Counted from the stretch's first letter, positions 45,256 through 56,184 are shown. The stretch is 64,000 bases of DNA from Adenophora triphylla var. japonica (GCA_022495995.1 JAFEMH010000342.1:716001-780000), one strand, 5' to 3'. Notes: generated from the sequence alone by a model not told the origin. Translations and numbers: made by a program.

Positions 45256-48200
45256 ATGGTACGAGGTAGGGGTGGAATACAATCACGTGTTAGGGATTCC
45301 ACCAGCAATAGCAATATCATGTTTCCAGGTGATTGTTTTACTAAAATAATACTACTGTATATCTTACTATAATGTATATCTTACTTTATAATGGAGAAAT
45401 ATGCTTATGTTGTTGAACTATTTCAAAGATGTTGTAAGAATGTGAAAATTGTTTACTAGAAAGAAATAAACTATGAGAAATTTTGTAGTGTACTACTTTA
45501 TCAATTTAATGTATTTGATTTACAGGCATTGGAGGAATGGGAGTAGGAAGAGGTGTAGGTGGCTCAAGCCAGCGTGATGGTAATCAACTAACCAGTAACG
45601 TTTGTGTGCAAAATTTAGATAATATATTGGATGCTATATTTTTTCTGTTATTCAGTATTCATATTGATATCTAAGTAAGTTTATTAACTATTGATAAAAT
45701 CAATGTATGCTATTTACATGCATAGGATCAATGGGAGTAGGAAGAGGTGTAGGCGGTATAAGTAAGCGTGATGGTAAGCAGCTGATGAGTAACGACCGAG
45801 CGCAAAATTTGGATAATATGTTGGATGCTGGTATTCTTTCTGTTTTTAACTATTGATAATTATTATATTCATATTGGATGTTGTATTCTTTCTGTTATTA
45901 ACTATTGATCATTATTATTAATATTGATATCTAAGTGATTTGATGACTATTGATAAAATCAATGTATTTTATTTGCATGCATAGGATGTATGGGAGTAGG
46001 AAGAGGTGTAAATGTCACAAGTAAGCGTGATGGTAAGCAGCAAACGAGTAATGACCTAGTGCAAAATGTGGATAATATGTTGGATGCTGGTATTCTTTCT
46101 GTTATTAACGACGACTGATAATTATTATTCATATTGATATCTACAGAAATTTATTAACTATTGATAAAATCAACGCATCTTATTTACATGCATAGGAGCA
46201 ATGGGAGCAGAAAGAGGCATATGTGGTTCAAGTCAACGTGGTGGTAAGAAGTTAACATGTAATGCTCGAGTTCAAAAGCAGGGTAATATGTTGGCCAATT
46301 GTACTTTTTTCTATGTATTAACTATTGTTAAATTATCCTTTTTCTTTGTGTATGAACAAGCTTATTGTTTGAATGTATTTCTTTGATTACAGGCATCAAA
46401 GATTTAGGAGCAGGAAGAGGTGCATGTGTATCAGGTCCACTAATTGGTAGAGGTATAAATGTCACAAGTGCAAGCGGTGATAGGATTTCTAACTCCTGGA
46501 ATAAGCAAGCAAGAATATTGGATAACAATAGGCAGGCTCCTCGTGTTAACTCTGAACTACTCCCTTCTGTGGAAAATGTATTTGAAAATATGATAGCTCC
46601 TCGTGTTAACTCAGAACGCCCTCCTTCTATGGAAAATGTGTTTGAGGATATGACAAACCCACCTGAATCAGAATCCCCTAATTCAGTTTCACGTAAAAGA
46701 AATGTAAGGGGCCTAACAAAAGGCGTAAATGCACCAAACGCAGGAGAACTGAAGATGCTTGTGGTTGTTCTCAGAAAGACGTAAGCTAGTAATTTGTTCA
46801 CAATTGTTATGTATTTTAACATCAGTACTCTTATTGCCCCTTGTCCCATTTTTTTTTCTTTTTACATCTGTTCGTTTCATTTTTTTTAATGATCTCCATT
46901 AAACAAATTCCTATTTAGGTTATCTCCCATTCAAGCTCGTACAAAGATCGGCACATTGTTTAGAAATCATTTCACTGAATGCAGAACAAAGTGGATCATG
47001 TGGAAGAATAAATTAGATCTTCTTTGGGCAGATTATCTGGTATTTCCTCTTCGAAAATTTATTCTAAGCTTTTTTCTTCTGCATTTTTGGTTTCCTGATC
47101 ATATCATAACCTGACCTAATATTTTTTTTTATTGTTTTTTGTTTTGTTTACCAGAGATATTTTAGGTTTGAAACACCTGAAGAGGAAAAAAGGGGCCGAA
47201 TTGTTTGGGAATACTTAGCTGCTAAAAATTATCCAAATTACCTGCACCGGTGGAAGGAAGATGCTGTGAAGAAACATGGATCAATAGAGGTTGCTAGAAA
47301 TCATAAGCCCAAGTGGACAACAGATTCTGTATGGAAAGAATTATGTGACTATTGGACGGGTAAAGTGTTTCAGAAAGCAAGTGCGTTACGCCAAAAAAAT
47401 AGATCTGCCAAAAAAGGGATACCTCACGCAACAGGAAATCATGCATTTGAGGAAATAAATGAGAAATTGGTATGATATTTGTTCTAATGTAATGTTACTT
47501 ACCTTTTATTTGTTAGAAATCATGATTTCTTCTTCTTACGAATGTTCAGTTTAAATTTCAATATGCAGACTACTGCTTTGGGTCGACCTCCAACCCAATG
47601 GGAGCTGTTTAATGAGACGCACTTGACTAAGCGCGGAGGTGGTACGGAGAGGGAGTTTATTACTGAAGATGCGAAGAAATTTTCGGTTAGTTATTAATGT
47701 GCATAATTGCTTGAGCTAATTTTGTTCATGCTGTTTTCTAGTCATGCTTTATTATAGTATACATGCTTATGGTTTTATCTTGTCATATTACATTAGAATT
47801 TTGAATATTTGAGGTTGTTCTGTGATAAAAGCTTATGACAAACACATGTATAGGCTTAATAAGGCTGTCCTCAGAAATCTGTGCTCTACCCCAGGAAATA
47901 CTTAACCCACACTCATTGTGACATCATCTCTTACTCCTTGTAGCATATGCCTAATGGGAGAGTGAGATTTTTAGTACTTCTCCTCCCAGATTGAAGCCTT
48001 ATGTTTGTTATTGACTCCTCTCAGAGAGAAATGGTTTATGGGAGTTTTTTTTTTTTTTGGAGGGGGGGGGGACTTACAGTGGCATACCTAGCTGTCATGT
48101 GGAGCCAATAAACAAAGAGAAATGCAGGAAACTTTAGAAACTTAACTGACATGCTGATTTTTCTTGCTTTGTGTGGGCTTCTAGCATTGGAGTCTATACA

Positions 48201-49235
48201 GGGTTGATATTAAAAAAAAAATGGAGGCTGCCCTCCATTCAACAGTTCTGAACTCTTTGTTTATGATTGTTTATGACATATTTCACCTTCTTTGGCATGT
48301 ATTCAGGCCTTGAGATGTCCCCTTCTAGTATAGGATACAGGTTATAGGTAGAGAAAGAAAAAACAAGTTGAACACTCTCGGGTAACTTTACTTCCGAAGC
48401 TCTAATTATGGTGATTGTTTAAAATAATTGATAGTGAACGTAAATGTGTGAATATTGTCTAATTTGTCAAAAGTTATAGCTTATGGTCTAGTTATAGTGA
48501 TTGTCGGTTGCTGCTAATAAAGTATATACTATAAACTTGTTCAAATCTTTCCTTTCCAAGCTTATGTACATCTAGTCTCTTATTTTTGAATTCTGAGGAT
48601 GATATGTTTGTCTTATATATTATTGCTTGAAACAAGTGACTTAGACTAATTATATTTTACTATTTCAGGAAACTTATGCTAGCCAATTGCGAGAAGCAAA
48701 TGGTTTAGAGCCAACAGCACCCGTGAATGGGGTTAAAGATCCTGAATTGAAGATTTATGAAAAAGCTGTAGGAGGTGTACAAAAGGGTAGGCTATCTGGG
48801 AGACCAGGTGAAAGGTGGAGTAAACGGGACGGTCATGTGTCTTCTTTGAATTTTGCAGAACAAGTTGCGATGCAGCAGTCTTCTCAAGAGGTGAAAATGT
48901 TGAAAGTGGCTGTGGCTGAAAATGCAAGGATCAATGCTGAAAATGCAAAGATAAATGCTGAAAATGCAAAGATCAATTCGGACCAAAATGCTTTCCTTCA
49001 AAGCTTGTATAAATATATAGAAGATCGTGCAGCAGAGAATGGGCATCCTCCTCCACCTCGTGCTCCGAGTTTCATTATGAGAGCTCCTAATTCAGATGGT
49101 GCATCTAATAATCCCTATGGAAGTTCGACAAATCTCATCGATGATGATGAGCAAGGTCAGATGGGTGATGAGCAAATGGGTCAGATGGGTGATGAGAATA
49201 TGGGTGATGAGCATATGGGTGAAGATTATTATTAA
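45256..49235 (+). CDS. TNPA-like CACTA gene (10 exons, 592 aa), Ptta/En/Spm domain
   Basis: Exons 45256-45328, 45526-45579, 45726-45773, 45985-46032, 46196-46243, 46393-46780, 46919-47039, 47155-47469, 47569-47685, 48669-49235; total 1779 bp, in frame, GT-AG throughout. Exons 2-5 are tandem micro-exons each encoding a version of GVGRGVGGxSxRDG in phase 1. Exons 6-9 give the plant transposase (Ptta/En/Spm, Transposase_24) region: IQARTKIGTLFRNHFTECRT, WKELCDYWTGKVFQKASALR, RPPTQWELFNETHLTKRGG. Exon 10 has AENAKINAENAKIN heptads (coiled coil) and a Met-Gly-Asp-Glu repeat tail. By family it should bind subterminal repeats and act with the transposase 224 bp upstream. A 983-bp intron lies before exon 10. 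ATG directly after an acceptor suggests a 5' exon, perhaps shared with the transposase transcript as in En/Spm. Confidence 0.82.
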
Positions 49236-49945
49236 TTAGTATGACCTTTATTAAACTTTCTTTTGGTCTCTACCCCTAGATGGTCTTTACTATACTCCTG
49301 GAAGTACTTTATGTAGGAAGCTAACTGTTGCTTTTTAACTTTGGCATGGATGTATATTTTTGGACCAACTGATATCTACTTTTGTACAAGTACCATACTG
49401 TGGATGAATGGTTTTGGAAAGTGCTAAATGCTTAGTAGCTTGTTTATCTTAAAAGTATCATTCTTGATTAAATAGTATATTAATTTAAAATCATTATTAT
49501 TGAGAGATAAATGAAATAATAATAGAAAAATCTATATAAAATGAAATAGGCAATCATTTTTGTGATGGCTAAAGCAGTCACAGAAAATAGTGCATTTTGT
49601 TTTTAAACAAAAATCATTTAGAGAATACGTGATTGTGAAAGCACTCACAATAAGGACAATACGTGATTGCTTTTTTCATTGTTTTGTGATTGCAATTGCC
49701 GTTCCTTTATAAGACAAAGGTGATGGCATCACCAATTTTAAATAATAAAAAAAAAATATCAGTTAAATGCTTTTTGTGATGGCAAAAGCCATCGCAGGCT
49801 AACGAGATGGCTAAAGCAATCACGTAAAGTTTTCGTGACGAGGCTTTGCGTGACTGCCAGAGCGACTGCTTTTCCAATCACAAAATCTTTACGTGATGGC
49901 TTTCAGGGTTTACGTGATGGCTTTTGGCAATCACGAAAAGCTAAT
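49236..49945. repeat. TNPA 3' flank and CACTA 3' subterminal repeats
   Basis: The first ~310 bp is AT-rich 3' UTR and spacer. From about 49555 there are many copies of GTGATGGC, GTGATTGC and their inverses (GCAATCAC, GCAGTCAC), denser than at the 5' end. Expected TNPA binding region. Confidence 0.75.
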
Positions 49946-49960
49946 TTTCTTGTAGTGGGA

Positions 49961-50737
49961 GAAATGGAAGTGTACCATTGGAAACGTGAACTCTTACGTT
50001 ATATTATTTGGGTAGACATAATGGCTTGCTAGAGTCCGCTTATGTCTTATGAGGGTCGATATGATCGAACTCATTGCCAACATAATATAATCCTATTGGG
50101 TCACACACAATTGGAATGAATTGATTAAACCAAAGGAAGAAAGTTGAGAATTCCTGATATGGCTTAATCTGTAGCGCGACAGAACTTGTCCAGAAGACTT
50201 GTCTAGTCGTGCGACAAAACTTGTCCATAAGACTCATCTGGTCGCGCGACACTTCAAGCCTAATGCGGTTTTGACAGACAGTTTCCTAATTTGATTAGGA
50301 AACAAATACCTATACTAATGTAGTATAAATATTAAGTCTGTTAACCCTAATTGACTAGCCGAATTTTCAAGAGAGAAAAATTAACAAAGGGTTTCTCAAT
50401 TTCATCCATAGGGTTTAAGAATCTAGCAATTCTCAAGAACTGTTCTTGGTTCATTCCAACGTGTGGATACTACTAGAGGGTCTTCGCTCGTACAACGATC
50501 AAGGCCTAGAGTTCTAAGTGTTCAAACAATCTGAAGATTCAAGTCTTGAAGATCGAAGTTTGTGATTCAAAATCACATTGATAATCGTTCAATAGCTCAA
50601 GAACGGAAAGCATTTAAGGTTGGTAAATTCTATCTCATAGGAATTCAATTTAATCGTATAGAACGGATCCTAGGTCTCTTGGGTTTTGTGTTATTAGATG
50701 CTTAATTCCGCTGCGTATGGACCCATAAAACCCAAAA
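49961..50737 (+). repeat. Copia-C 3' LTR, part 3
   Basis: Resumes with GAAATGGAAGTGTACC after the CACTA and runs to the LTR end ...CCCATAAAACCCAAAA (the expected final ACA reads AAA). It matches inverted Copia-B 15100-14379. Followed by the CTTAG duplication of the composite. Confidence 0.9.
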
Positions 50738-50742
50738 CTTAG

Positions 50743-51574
50743 CCACTTGCTGATCACTATATATTTTAGCAACTCCCCAAGGTGTAGGGAACTTCACGCA
50801 CTAATGGTAAGTGGAAGGTACAACTTTCATTCCATGAATCCACGGTCTTCCAAGAATCACATTGTAAGAAGTCGCACAATCAATCACACAAAACCGCTCC
50901 ATCGTGTTGAGTCCTTTTGAGTAGATAGGAAGCTTTATCTCTCCCACTGTTTCTTTGACTTCACCACCGAAGCCTACCAACACTGATGATTTCTTGACGA
51001 TCTCCGATTCTGGGATATTCATCTCTTTTAGGGTGCTTAACATAATGAGATTGACGGAGCTACCCCCATCCACCAAGATGAGCCTAATGGTGCAATTGGC
51101 AATCTGCAAGGAAATTACTAGGCCATCATGGTAAGGTTCCAACAGGTTGTCTCGGTCACTCTCATCAAAGGTGATTGGCTCCTGGTAGGATGTCGACATC
51201 CTAGATGGGCTTTCTGGCTTCTCCTCCTTTGACTCCTTGGCGTGTCGCTTTGCAGCAGAGTAGGAAGTGCCACAAATTTCTGACCCACCACTGATGAAAT
51301 TGATGACTTTTGTTGAGGCTGGAGGAGAGACTAGTCGCTCGACTTCAGGTGGAACCTCCGCATTCTCGGTCTTCTTCTTTCTGGAACTAAGCAACTCCTT
51401 GAGATGTCCCTTCGAGAGCAGGTAGCTGATCTCCTTTCTTAGCGCAATACAATCTTCCGTGATATGCCCAAAATCTTCATAGTAGGCACACCACTTTGAC
51501 TTATCATGCCATCTCGTAGATCTTTCTGCTTCTTTGGCCACCTTGCTTTGTCTCCCAAGTTGCCCATTGCACAA
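50743..51574 (-). pseudogene. Tat-1 protease region
   Basis: This is the right-hand half of Tat-1, cut off from RT by the composite. ORF 51574-50801 runs from the end of gag (WCAYYEDFGHITEDC, KGHLKELLSSRKKK) through the protease site LILVDGGSSVNLIML to GRPWIHGMKVVPSTYH. The codon after STYH is a stop (H-stop at about 50801), an extra lesion relative to Tat-2. The start of the track Met is not meaningful, since gag runs into it. Confidence 0.87.
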
Positions 51575-53034
51575 AGTACACCTGAAATGTCAACAGAAAA
51601 GCAATAATCAGAAATATTAGGCACATTATTATTATCTTCATCCTCACCCTCGATTGAATTAATTTTGTTGTTGTCAACTCTTGGATAAGGATTGGATCGG
51701 TTGTTTCTGCGGTGAGATGATTCTGTCTTCCTGTCCGGGTTGTCATATGTCGACACCTTTCTTGAAGACTTTGATCTCCACAACTCATCTTCCTCCAACC
51801 TTATGAACCTTAGGGCCCTGCTTTTGACCTCTTCCAACCGCTTACAAGGAGTCATCACCAAATCTTGATAATATTGGGAATCTTTCTTTAGACCCATCTT
51901 GAATGTTTCCGTGGCTGTCGACATGTCAACCAAAACTTCTCTATTGAACCGATGGACATACTCCTTTAGGGTCTCAGTAGGCTGCTGGGTCACATTATAG
52001 AGATCGCTTGTCAACTTCTCAAATTGTCGACTGCATGAGAACTGATTATAGAACATGTTGATAAGTTGGGCGAAGGAACCAATTGAGCCTAGGGGCTGCC
52101 TAATCAACCACTTGAGATGTGGTCCAACCAAGGTCGACCCGAATCCCCTGCACAGACAAGCCTCTCTGAACTGCAACGGGATATGCACTATGTCCATCTT
52201 CTCTTGATAATGGGCAACATGCTCCTCTGGATCTGTGCTGCCTTCATACAACTTCATGGATGGAACACTGAAACGCTTCGGTATGTCAACATTTGTAATG
52301 GCTGGGACAAACCGAGACTGATTATAGCAATTCTGAGACACCAGCTGGATCGGAGGGGTTATGCCTGGTACATTCATTATCAGCTCTCTAAGATCCTGCA
52401 TTTGCTTGGCTAACGGATTTCCTGCAAAAGGGTCAGCCACAGGAATACGATTAAAAGTATTATTATTAAAAAGATTATTAGGCAAACCAGTGTTGTCTGC
52501 GGCTGCAGTGACAGTGGTGTTGTCAATGAATGGTATAAAAGGGGTGAATCCTGCTGAGGGTGGTGTCAACAAAGTGTCAATGGGCAAGGATGGCGACATC
52601 ATCGAAGGTGTCGTCTGATGAGTCTGAGATGGGCCACCCATCGGAATGAACTCATTGTGAAACAGAGATCCTCCGCTGGTCTAAAAGTTGATGTTCCTTG
52701 CGCGCAATGGTGAGATGTTACTAAGCTGGGATGCGATGAGCTGTTGATCCTTTTGCATCTTGAGCATAGCATTGGCCAGCAGCTTTGATTTGCTATCTTG
52801 GTTATCCAGCCTTTGATTCAGTTTGGTCAAGACACTCCGGATGTCAGCGTCTACATTTGAAGAAGATCCTGCCTTTTGTGATGTTTGTGAAGGTTGCGTC
52901 ATCTGAGGTCCCGATTGAGGAGGTGGTGGCAATGGGGTTGTCTTGTCCCTGGATGACGGAGTGACACTGATACCCTTGTCGGCGGCAGAAACATTAGGGT
53001 TGGTTGACATGATGAGCTTCAGGAAATGATCCAA
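51439..53034 (-). pseudogene. Tat-1 gag
   Basis: The start codon is likely 53010-53012 (MSTNPNVSAADKG), about 60 bp after the primer site; the stretch that follows has SSNVDADIRSVLTKLNQRLD and LLANAMLKMQKDQQLI. A stop near 52681 interrupts it. ORF 52641-51439 carries the Retrotrans_gag core (STDPEEHVAHYQEKMD, KWLIRQPLGSIGSFAQLINM, FYNQFSCSRQFEKL) and ends in a frameshift near 51580-51500, where gag and protease ORFs overlap. Gag would build the particle that packages element RNA. Confidence 0.88.
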
Positions 53035-53052
53035 GTGATCAATAGACCAAGT

Positions 53053-53071
53053 GGCCCCTCAGTAGGCGCCA
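53053..53071 (-). promoter_or_regulatory. Tat-1 primer binding site
   Basis: TGGCGCCTACTGAGGGGCC on the minus strand, three bases after the 5' LTR. Position and TGGCGCC start match Tat-2 and Tat-3. The tRNA is not assigned. Confidence 0.6.
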
Positions 53072-53074
53072 AAC

Positions 53075-53662
53075 TGTTTGGTAGAAAAAACAATAGTGTA
53101 GAATCTTGACTATAAAAGTGTATGGATTTAATAATAAGGAGGGGACTTTGGAATTTGATCAAATGGAATAAGAGGATACATGGAAATAAAGATGAACACA
53201 AGAATTTTGTTAACGAGGAAAACCTTAGAGATGACAACCTCTTCGGACCCCCGGGAGTTTGGTCTCTAACCTTAAAAGTTCCACTATGAATATCGAGATT
53301 ACAAGCTGGAAGACGATGGAGAGATTACAAGTAGTGTGTGCATAAGATGATCGTGTGTCTGTATTAATCTCCATGTCCCCTATAAATAATAAAGATCAAC
53401 AAGATAATAACAAAATTCCCTAAAATCTCAGCATGTCTTCTTATCCTCTCAACGTCTCTTGACTTGGTCTCTTTGGCGTTGTAGAAGAGTCCTACGTGCT
53501 TGGCCATACTCCGGATTTATCTCTTTTTATTCACTGTAAAATATGAATAAAAATAATCAAATGAATATGATAAATATTATGCAATACTTACAGTGGAATA
53601 GGATGTCGACATGCAGGAATCAACTGAGGATGTCATCATGCATGCTGAAAATACCCATAACA
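53075..53662 (-). repeat. Tat-1 5' LTR (right)
   Basis: 588 bp. Pairs with 7708-8296 (~4% different). Followed on the plus strand by the TTTCC duplication at 53663-53667. Confidence 0.95.
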
Positions 53663-53667
53663 TTTCC

Positions 53668-53996
53668 ATTCCCTCTAAATAATAACCATGATCTTCCTGA
53701 GTACCCTCTTGTTGCTTAACTTCTAATTGATGAATTACCTAAACATAATAATGGTAATAATGAATCAATAGAAGGGGCAGAAAATCTAAATGATGAATAC
53801 ATTAAATACATTGCTCAGCAGGATACAAAGCAATGGCAAAGTCGTGCCCAAGCTGTGGGGGAACTATTGACATATGTGAATATGGGTTGAAAAGAAGAGC
53901 CAAGGGAAGTCCAGATAGGAAGCTTCTTCTGTGCAACTGAAAGGGAAGATCCCATCAGTCTACTTCGGGATAACATGAATGTGTTAGCTGGTCTTA
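53668..53996 (+). pseudogene. Old gypsy, region leading into reverse transcriptase
   Basis: Plus-strand remnant of the element into which Tat-1 inserted. About 53880-53995 encodes KEEPREVQIGSFFCATERED and LLRDNMNVLAGL, which resembles the segment just before RT in Tat-like gypsy elements. An in-frame stop (TGA after ATGGGT near 53889) and low similarity mark it as old. It stops at 53996, where unrelated sequence starts. Confidence 0.6.
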
Positions 53997-54398
53997 TTAT
54001 ATAGATATGTCAGGGCTGGATAGTTCCATCGTGAGCACATAATTACCCTCCTTCAAGATGCAAAGACGATAAAGCAAAATCTCTGCCGAATTAAGCTCAA
54101 ATGTTCCCTCTGAGTCAAGGAAGAAATAGAAAAAATTCTGAGAGTAGGGTTCACCCGGGTTATAGAATACCGAACATGGTTGGTCAACATTGTAATTGTC
54201 TGAGAGTAAAGTGGAAAGGTGCGAGTTTACGTAAACTTCTGAGATTTGAATAAAGCTAGCCCGAATGAAGATTTCCCATTTCCTAACATAGACATGGTCG
54301 TGGATGCTACCGTAAATATTAAAGTAACGTCTTTCGTGGATGGATTTGCCGGTTCTAATCAGATAAAATTGTAAAGGAAGACCACGACAAAACATCAT
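53997..54398 (-). other. Unidentified 133-codon ORF inside the old RT
   Basis: A 402-bp open frame opposite to the surrounding RT, replacing the ~100 residues normally found between the RT entry (LLRDNMNVLAG) and the FGLKNVGATYQR block. The product is Tyr/Phe-rich (PYSQNFFYFFLDSEGTFEL) with no motif I recognise and no signal peptide or zinc motif. It may be a captured exon or chance; its coincidence with the break in RT is the reason to note it. Confidence 0.4.
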
Positions 54399-54800
54399 TC
54401 ACTTCATCTTGGGGAACTTTCTCTAATACATTAATGTCGTTCGGATTGAAAAATGTTGGGGCTACTTATCAACGGGCAGTGACCACTTTATTTCATGATA
54501 TGATACGTAAGGATATCGAGATTTGTGTGGATGACATGATAATCCACTCTAAAGGATCAAATGGATAGCATTTTACTAACTTGAAGAAGTTCTTTGATCA
54601 CTTAAGGAGACATTCCATGCGACTCAACCCCGCGAAATGCACCTTTAGGGTCAGTCGTGGAAAGGTACAGGGATATATGGTAACATAAAACATGATAAAA
54701 GCAAATTCAGGGAAAATCAAGGCAATCCTAGAAATGCCCCCGCCTCAAAATCAAACGAAAGTAAAGGGATTCATGGGCCACTGTGATTGCGCCGATCTGT
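54394..54800 (+). pseudogene. Old gypsy reverse transcriptase palm remnant
   Basis: Translates as FTSSWGTFSNTLMSFGLKN, VGATYQRAVTTLFHDM, DIEICVDDMIIHSKG, a stop, then RRHSMRLNPAKCTFRV and MPPPQNQTKVKGFMGH. The Y-x-D-D box reads C-V-D-D. At least two stops. Gypsy type, with a Tat-like style; divergence from Tat-1 and Tat-2 is large, so it is a separate, older element. Confidence 0.8.
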
Positions 54801-54910
54801 AGCTATTTTTTACGATTTTAAGAAAGTCACCACAATATTTTTTTAAGGAAAAACAAAAGAAAAACCATTTACTTTAAAGAAATCTAGGAACATGGGTATT
54901 GTTACAAAGT
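54801..54910. other. Old gypsy 3' flank, interrupted by Tat-3
   Basis: Contains AAAGAAATCTAGG and GGGTATTGTTAC followed by AAAGT, the left duplication of Tat-3. The text resumes at 61185 with GAGAAAATGTTAGG. A second related copy of the same block (AAAGAAATCTAGATACAGGG, GAGAAGGTGTTAGG) lies at 61261-61310. Confidence 0.6.
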
Positions 54911-55582
54911 TGTTTCGGCCATTTTTCGACAAGCGATCGTAAATAACCAAATATTTCAAGGAAAGAATTGGGTGCAATGGAGTATAGATTTGTGTATGTG
55001 ATAATCAATGAACAAAGGAATTTTGACGAGGAAAGCCCTTGAACAAATCGTTCGCCGGCATAAAACCTCGGGAGGATTTGGGACCTACCTTGACCAAAAT
55101 TTCACTACGATCAGGGAATTACAAGCTTGGAAGTATGGAGAGGATTACAAGAGTGATTGTGAGTGTGTCAATACATGTGTCCTTCCCTCATCTCCATACC
55201 CCTATTTATAATAAAGGTAAAATAAAAGGATAATAACCAAAAATCCCTAAAAACTAGGCATAATGGAGTTATTGAGGAGAAAAATCTGGTCATAACTGCT
55301 GATGGTGGAAAAATCATGGTTGAATTGGTCTTCTACGAGTGCACAAGTATCTCCTAGAAAATAGGAACCGTAAAACTGCTCCCAAGTTGTTCCAGCTTCA
55401 AGATGTTGATGAAGACGTCGAGCCAAGATGTCGGTCCAAGATGTGAACTCAACATGTAAAATCAACTTGTAAAAAGTCAACTTGTGGAGGACAAGTTGTG
55501 GAGGTCAAGTTGTTGAGGCGTCTTGATATGTTGACCTGCTTAAGGTGCCAATCATATATAGTGAAAAAATCCATCCCCAACA
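54911..55582 (-). repeat. Tat-3 3' LTR (left)
   Basis: TGTTTCGGCC...CCCCAACA. Minus-strand purine tract TTTTGGGGGCAAT lies just beyond its right edge (55583-55595). Identical by eye to the right LTR. Confidence 0.96.
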
Positions 55583-56184
55583 ATTGCCCCCAAAATTTCT
55601 TGAATCGGAGAAAACTTGGAGAGTCAAGGAATTTTAAAATTGCTACCCTCCTCATCGACATTAGTGAAGCGGTTGATTATGCCAAAGAGTTGTCCAACGC
55701 GTTTGAGAACCTATAAATGAATCTTGATAGAAACCAAGATAAAGCTTTAAGAAACATTAGTTTAGATGTTTGAAATTTGGTATGTTTAGATGAGGGTTGG
55801 TCCTCGAAATTTTTATATTTGATTTGGCATGTCTTCGCTTGACATGTTTACTTTTGTGTTTGAACTTGATTTTCGGCGAAGATGTTAATCTTCACTCCTT
55901 AGTTGATTGGAAGATGACTTCATCTTTCTCGGGTGTTCATATTGATAACATGTAAATGTTATAAGCCGAAGGTAACATGAAAATGTTACAACCAATAGTT
56001 CACAACTTGAATAAGTGTGAAAACGTGCGCCCAGGCGAAGGTGTCGAAACCTTAATTCGTTTGGTAACATGAAAATGTTACAACCAATAGTTCACAACTT
56101 GAATAAGTGTGAAATCGTGCGCCCAGGCGAAGGTGTCGAAACCTTAATTCGTTTGAAGAAATAGAACAAGTATCAGCCGTCCTG
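55583..56184 (+). other. Tat-3 3' region with short hairpins
   Basis: A plus-strand frame continues to a stop near 55717 (ISEAVDYAKELSNAFENL) and may be the last remnant of an antisense gene. Three hairpins follow: ATAACAT-GTAA-ATGTTAT (about 55945-55962), GTAACAT-GAAA-ATGTTAC (55972-55989) and an identical copy at 56064-56081, the last two inside a ~92-bp direct duplication (55971-56155). The motif CGCCCAGGCGAAGGTGT in each copy resembles the CGCTCTAGGCGAAGGTGT of Tat-2 (about 32031-32048). Confidence 0.6.

Larger units (their letters stand above)
38627..49957 (+). mobile_element. CACTA (En/Spm) DNA transposon, apparently autonomous
   Basis: 11,331 bp with perfect 12-bp terminal inverted repeats CACTACAAGAAA (38627-38638 and, inverted, 49946-49957) and 3-bp duplication GGA (38624-38626, 49958-49960). 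Both ends carry subterminal repeats. Inside are a TNPD-type transposase (41431-45032) and a TNPA-like gene (45256-49235), both on the plus strand and both open across all predicted exons. The empty site is seen in the homologous Copia-B LTR near 15100 (GGGAGAAATGG read on the other strand). Because both genes and both ends look intact, this copy may be able to move. Confidence 0.96.
14227..50737 (+). mobile_element. Composite head-to-head copia insertion (Copia-B minus, Copia-C plus)
   Basis: The unit is bounded by the duplication CTTAG (14222-14226 and 50738-50742) and splits Tat-1 between protease and RT. The left end is 152 bp of plus-oriented LTR start (14227-14378). This abuts a complete inverted LTR (14379-15734) of a minus-strand copia whose pol, gag and leader follow rightward to a palindrome centre near 20056. 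From there a plus-strand copia runs leader, gag, pol, 3' LTR (29377 to 50737, broken by Tat-2 and the CACTA). Both internal 5' LTRs expected at the centre are missing. The short left LTR piece and the right LTR start differ at only 2-3 of ~152 sites, so they belong to one element. Confidence 0.85.
7708..53662 (-). mobile_element. Tat-1: Tat-type Ty3/gypsy element split by a nested composite
   Basis: LTRs at 7708-8296 and 53075-53662 are flanked by the 5-bp duplication TTTCC (7703-7707 and 53663-53667). Without the insertion at 14227-50737 the element is about 9.4 kb. In minus-strand order it has: 5' LTR (right), primer site, gag, protease, [insertion], RT, RNase H, integrase, an antisense gene on the plus strand, and 3' LTR (left). 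Tat membership is inferred from the RT sequence style (FTDLNKACPKDP, YIDDMVVKS), the archaeal-type second RNase H seen in its sister Tat-2, and the antisense gene before the 3' LTR. The LTRs differ at roughly 25 sites by eye (~4%). Coding regions carry several stops and deletions. Confidence 0.95.

Noticed and set aside
46328..46849. 173-codon minus ORF opposite TNPA exon 6
   Set aside because: Mirrors the coding strand; the plus frame has matched splice phases and domain continuity.
48733..49046. Minus-strand ORFs over TNPA exon 10
   Set aside because: Shadows of the repetitive AENAKIN coding sequence.
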